A DNA stretch of 7,990 bases from Enterovirga sp. (lineage in GTDB: Bacteria > Pseudomonadota > Alphaproteobacteria > Rhizobiales > Beijerinckiaceae). The notes beneath the pieces are model-generated. The model worked only from the letters and a program-made list of their open reading frames with translations. It was not told where the DNA came from and made no database searches. This document shows positions 7,307 to 7,990 of this stretch, piece after piece; position 1 is the stretch's first letter, and the number at the start of each line of letters is the position of its first letter. Location: positions 1 through 7,990 of the forward strand of contig JAQGJZ010000037.1 of the NCBI GenBank assembly GCA_028290385.1, read 5' to 3'. The position numbers and the translations under genes are program-made.

Positions 7307-7336
7307 GAGAGCCCTGGTGCAACCGCCGGGGCTCTT
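7307..7336 (+). promoter_or_regulatory. 5' hairpin in the rpsT leader
   Basis: A stem of 12 pairs (7307-7318 with 7325-7336) closes a 6-nt loop, GCAACC. Nine pairs are Watson-Crick, including the perfect heptamer AGAGCCC/GGGCTCT, and three are G-U. It begins a few bases after the predicted transcript start, so it would cap the 5' end of the mRNA. No T-run follows, so it is not an intrinsic terminator. Possible roles are mRNA stabilisation or part of an S20 autoregulatory structure (inference). Confidence 0.55.
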
Positions 7337-7357
7337 GCCGCATTTCATATCAGCAGC

Positions 7358-7389
7358 GATCGCGATGTCGCCCATGCGGGCGCCCGATC
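7358..7389 (+). promoter_or_regulatory. Second nested hairpin in the rpsT leader, next to the ribosome site
   Basis: An outer stem GATCG (7358-7362) with CGATC (7385-7389) encloses an inner stem CGCCC (7369-7373) with GGGCG (7378-7382) and a 4-nt loop, ATGC. It ends 6 nt before the GGCGAGG Shine-Dalgarno (7396-7402), a position where folding could influence access of the ribosome. Structure is read by eye; no energy was computed. Confidence 0.42.
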
Positions 7390-7407
7390 CTTATTGGCGA
7401 GGTTCCC

Positions 7408-7674
7408 ATGGCCAACACCGTGTCGGCCAAGAAGATGGCGCGAAAGATCGCCCGCCGTACCGAGGTCAATCGGAACCGGCGTTCGCGTATGCGCACCTTC
7501 ATCCGCAAGGTCGAAGAGGCCATCGAAGCCGGTGACCGCACCGCGGCCACCGCGGTGCTGCAGGCCGCCGAGCCGGAGATCATGCGGGCCGCCCAGAAAG
7601 GCATCGTTCACAAGAACACCGCCTCTCGGAAGGTCTCGCGTCTTGCGCACCGGATCAGCAGCCTCAGCGCCTGA
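7408..7674 (+). CDS. rpsT: 30S ribosomal protein S20
   Basis: An 88-residue, strongly basic, all-helical protein, exactly the usual S20 length. It binds 16S rRNA early in assembly of the small subunit body. Visible family features are the start [13 protein letters not shown], then [24 protein letters not shown], and the close [20 protein letters not shown], the well-known S20 C-terminal signature. ATG at 7408 has a GGCGAGG ribosome site (7396-7402) with a 5-nt gap. It has its own promoter (7268-7296), a structured leader and an intrinsic terminator 23 bp after the stop, so it is a self-contained transcription unit. In E. coli S20 represses translation of its own mRNA; whether that holds here is unknown. 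In several Hyphomicrobiales rpsT sits next to dnaA, which fits the gene-free end of this window. Confidence 0.97.
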   Translation: MANTVSAKKMARKIARRTEVNRNRRSRMRTFIRKVEEAIEAGDRTAATAVLQAAEPEIMRAAQKGIVHKNTASRKVSRLAHRISSLSA

Positions 7675-7696
7675 TCGCAGCTCAAACGTGCTGTTC

Positions 7697-7725
7697 AAGC
7701 CCGGCCTCGTGCCGGGCTTTTTTTT
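7697..7725 (+). terminator. Intrinsic terminator of rpsT
   Basis: A perfect 9-bp stem AAGCCCGGC (7697-7705) and GCCGGGCTT (7711-7719) with a 5-nt loop, CTCGT, runs into eight consecutive T residues (7718-7725). It starts 22 nt after the rpsT stop. This is a classic rho-independent terminator and separates rpsT from whatever lies downstream. Confidence 0.93.
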
Positions 7726-7767
7726 GGCCTGACGACCATTGAACTTCTGCAACACATCGCGCATCGC

Positions 7768-7886
7768 GACTCTGTTCGCCCTTCGTTCAACTTGACGTTG
7801 CCCGACTCTCCCGGGGTGGTGCTTCGGCGGGGCCCGCGCAGATAAAACGATGTTCCGCGAGTGACTTAGCCGGCAAAGGCCGAGTC
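7768..7886. promoter_or_regulatory. Cluster of three GANTC (CcrM-type methylation) sites
   Basis: GACTC at 7768-7772, GACTC at 7804-7808 and GAGTC at 7882-7886 all match GANTC, the target of the cell-cycle adenine methyltransferase CcrM of alphaproteobacteria. Reading the rest of the window by eye I find only about seven more GANTC sites in 7.8 kb, so three in 119 bp is a clear local cluster. In Caulobacter, GANTC methylation state affects dnaA expression. Confidence 0.5.
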
Positions 7887-7902
7887 TGGGCCCGCAAAGG
7901 CC
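7873..7902. repeat. Direct repeat GCAAAGGCC, 21-bp pitch
   Basis: GCAAAGGCC occurs at 7873-7881 and 7894-7902, start to start 21 bp. With flanks the copies read CGGCAAAGGCC and CCGCAAAGGCC. The third GANTC site (7882-7886) lies between them and the second copy enters the left arm of the hairpin at 7888-7924. It may be a protein-binding site in the inferred dnaA control region; the cognate protein is not known. Confidence 0.35.
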
Positions 7903-7924
7903 CTCCGGAGGCCTGATCGGGCCC
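7888..7924. repeat. Long imperfect inverted repeat (hairpin)
   Basis: The outer stem of 7 bp, GGGCCCG (7888-7894) with CGGGCCC (7918-7924), is followed by a symmetric 3x3 internal loop. An inner stem of 5 bp, AGGCC (7898-7902) with GGCCT (7910-7914), closes a 7-nt loop, CTCCGGA. Eleven of the twelve pairs are G-C. No T-run follows on either strand, so it is not an intrinsic terminator. It may fold in the 5' leader of the downstream gene, or be a protein site in DNA. Confidence 0.5.
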
Positions 7925-7990
7925 TTCCGGGGTGGCGATTTTTCGCCTCGCCCGCACAATCGCGCAGCTCCGGATAAACCGGCGGAAATC

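Larger units (their letters stand above)
7726..7990. other. Gene-free region, inferred to lie upstream of dnaA near the chromosome origin
   Basis: This stretch after the rpsT terminator has no credible open reading frame on either strand; the long frame on the minus strand at 7345-7959 is a shadow of rpsT. It contains three GANTC sites, a 21-bp-pitch direct repeat, a long imperfect hairpin and a small hairpin GGCGA-TTTT-TCGCC (7934-7947). A TTGACG at 7792-7797 has no matching -10. A weak DnaA-box-like site, TTATCCGGA on the minus strand (7977-7969), matches TTATCCACA at 7 of 9 bases; one such match is not evidence of an origin. The link to dnaA rests on rpsT-dnaA neighbourhood in related bacteria. 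Confidence 0.5.

Noticed and set aside
7850..7864. Mini-frame of four codons (MFRE) as a possible leader peptide
   Set aside because: Too short, no ribosome site, and no repeated codon that would suggest attenuation.
7888..7924. Hairpin considered as an intrinsic terminator
   Set aside because: No T-run follows on either strand; the T-tract at 7939-7943 lies in the loop of the next hairpin.
7345..7959. Minus-strand frame of 204 codons covering rpsT and the terminal region
   Set aside because: It passes through the rpsT gene, its terminator and leader; no ribosome site or recognisable domain supports it.
7969..7977. Single DnaA-box-like site TTATCCGGA (minus strand)
   Set aside because: It has only 7 of 9 matches, and I saw no other convincing copy, so it is not reported as an origin feature.

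Overview
The window is about 8 kb of very G+C-rich, densely packed chromosomal DNA. It holds eight protein genes, seven of them complete, and no tRNA, rRNA, IS element or CRISPR array. Codon use, a class I (archaeal-type) lysyl-tRNA synthetase, a DUF1640-type small membrane protein and the gene content point to an alphaproteobacterium of the Hyphomicrobiales. A Methylobacterium-like genome is my best guess (inference; no search was run).

Left part (1-2849): the 3' part of an ATP-dependent helicase gene, hrpB, reads rightward and meets a leftward run of three genes head-on. In transcription order that run is a calcineurin-like metallophosphoesterase (2849-1926), a DUF1640-type coiled-coil/membrane protein (1874-1632) and a YbaK/ProX-type aminoacyl-tRNA deacylase (1592-1107). 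The hrpB and ybaK stop codons share one CTAG tetranucleotide.

Middle (2850-5547): a divergent gap of about 166 bp separates the phosphoesterase from a rightward NUDIX hydrolase gene (3016-3516). This converges, 12 bp apart, with a leftward gene for a membrane family-2 glycosyltransferase (3529 to about 5391) that carries an N-terminal region like the GspE/MshE N-domain. The gap between the glycosyltransferase and lysK is visibly less G+C-rich. It contains an ordered array of ACTTGGC/GCCAAGT boxes spaced by one helical turn.

Right part (5548-7990): lysK (class I LysRS) is followed by rpsT (ribosomal protein S20). rpsT has a clear promoter of its own, a roughly 105-nt leader with two predicted hairpins, and a textbook intrinsic terminator. 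The last 265 bp hold no gene. They carry three GANTC sites within 119 bp, a 21-bp-pitch direct repeat and a long imperfect hairpin. In many Hyphomicrobiales rpsT lies just upstream of dnaA, so I infer that this end is the regulatory region in front of dnaA, close to the chromosome origin. dnaA itself is outside the window.

I see no new defence, mobile or biosynthetic system. The gene content is ordinary housekeeping and accessory material; the notable signals are in the intergenic DNA.
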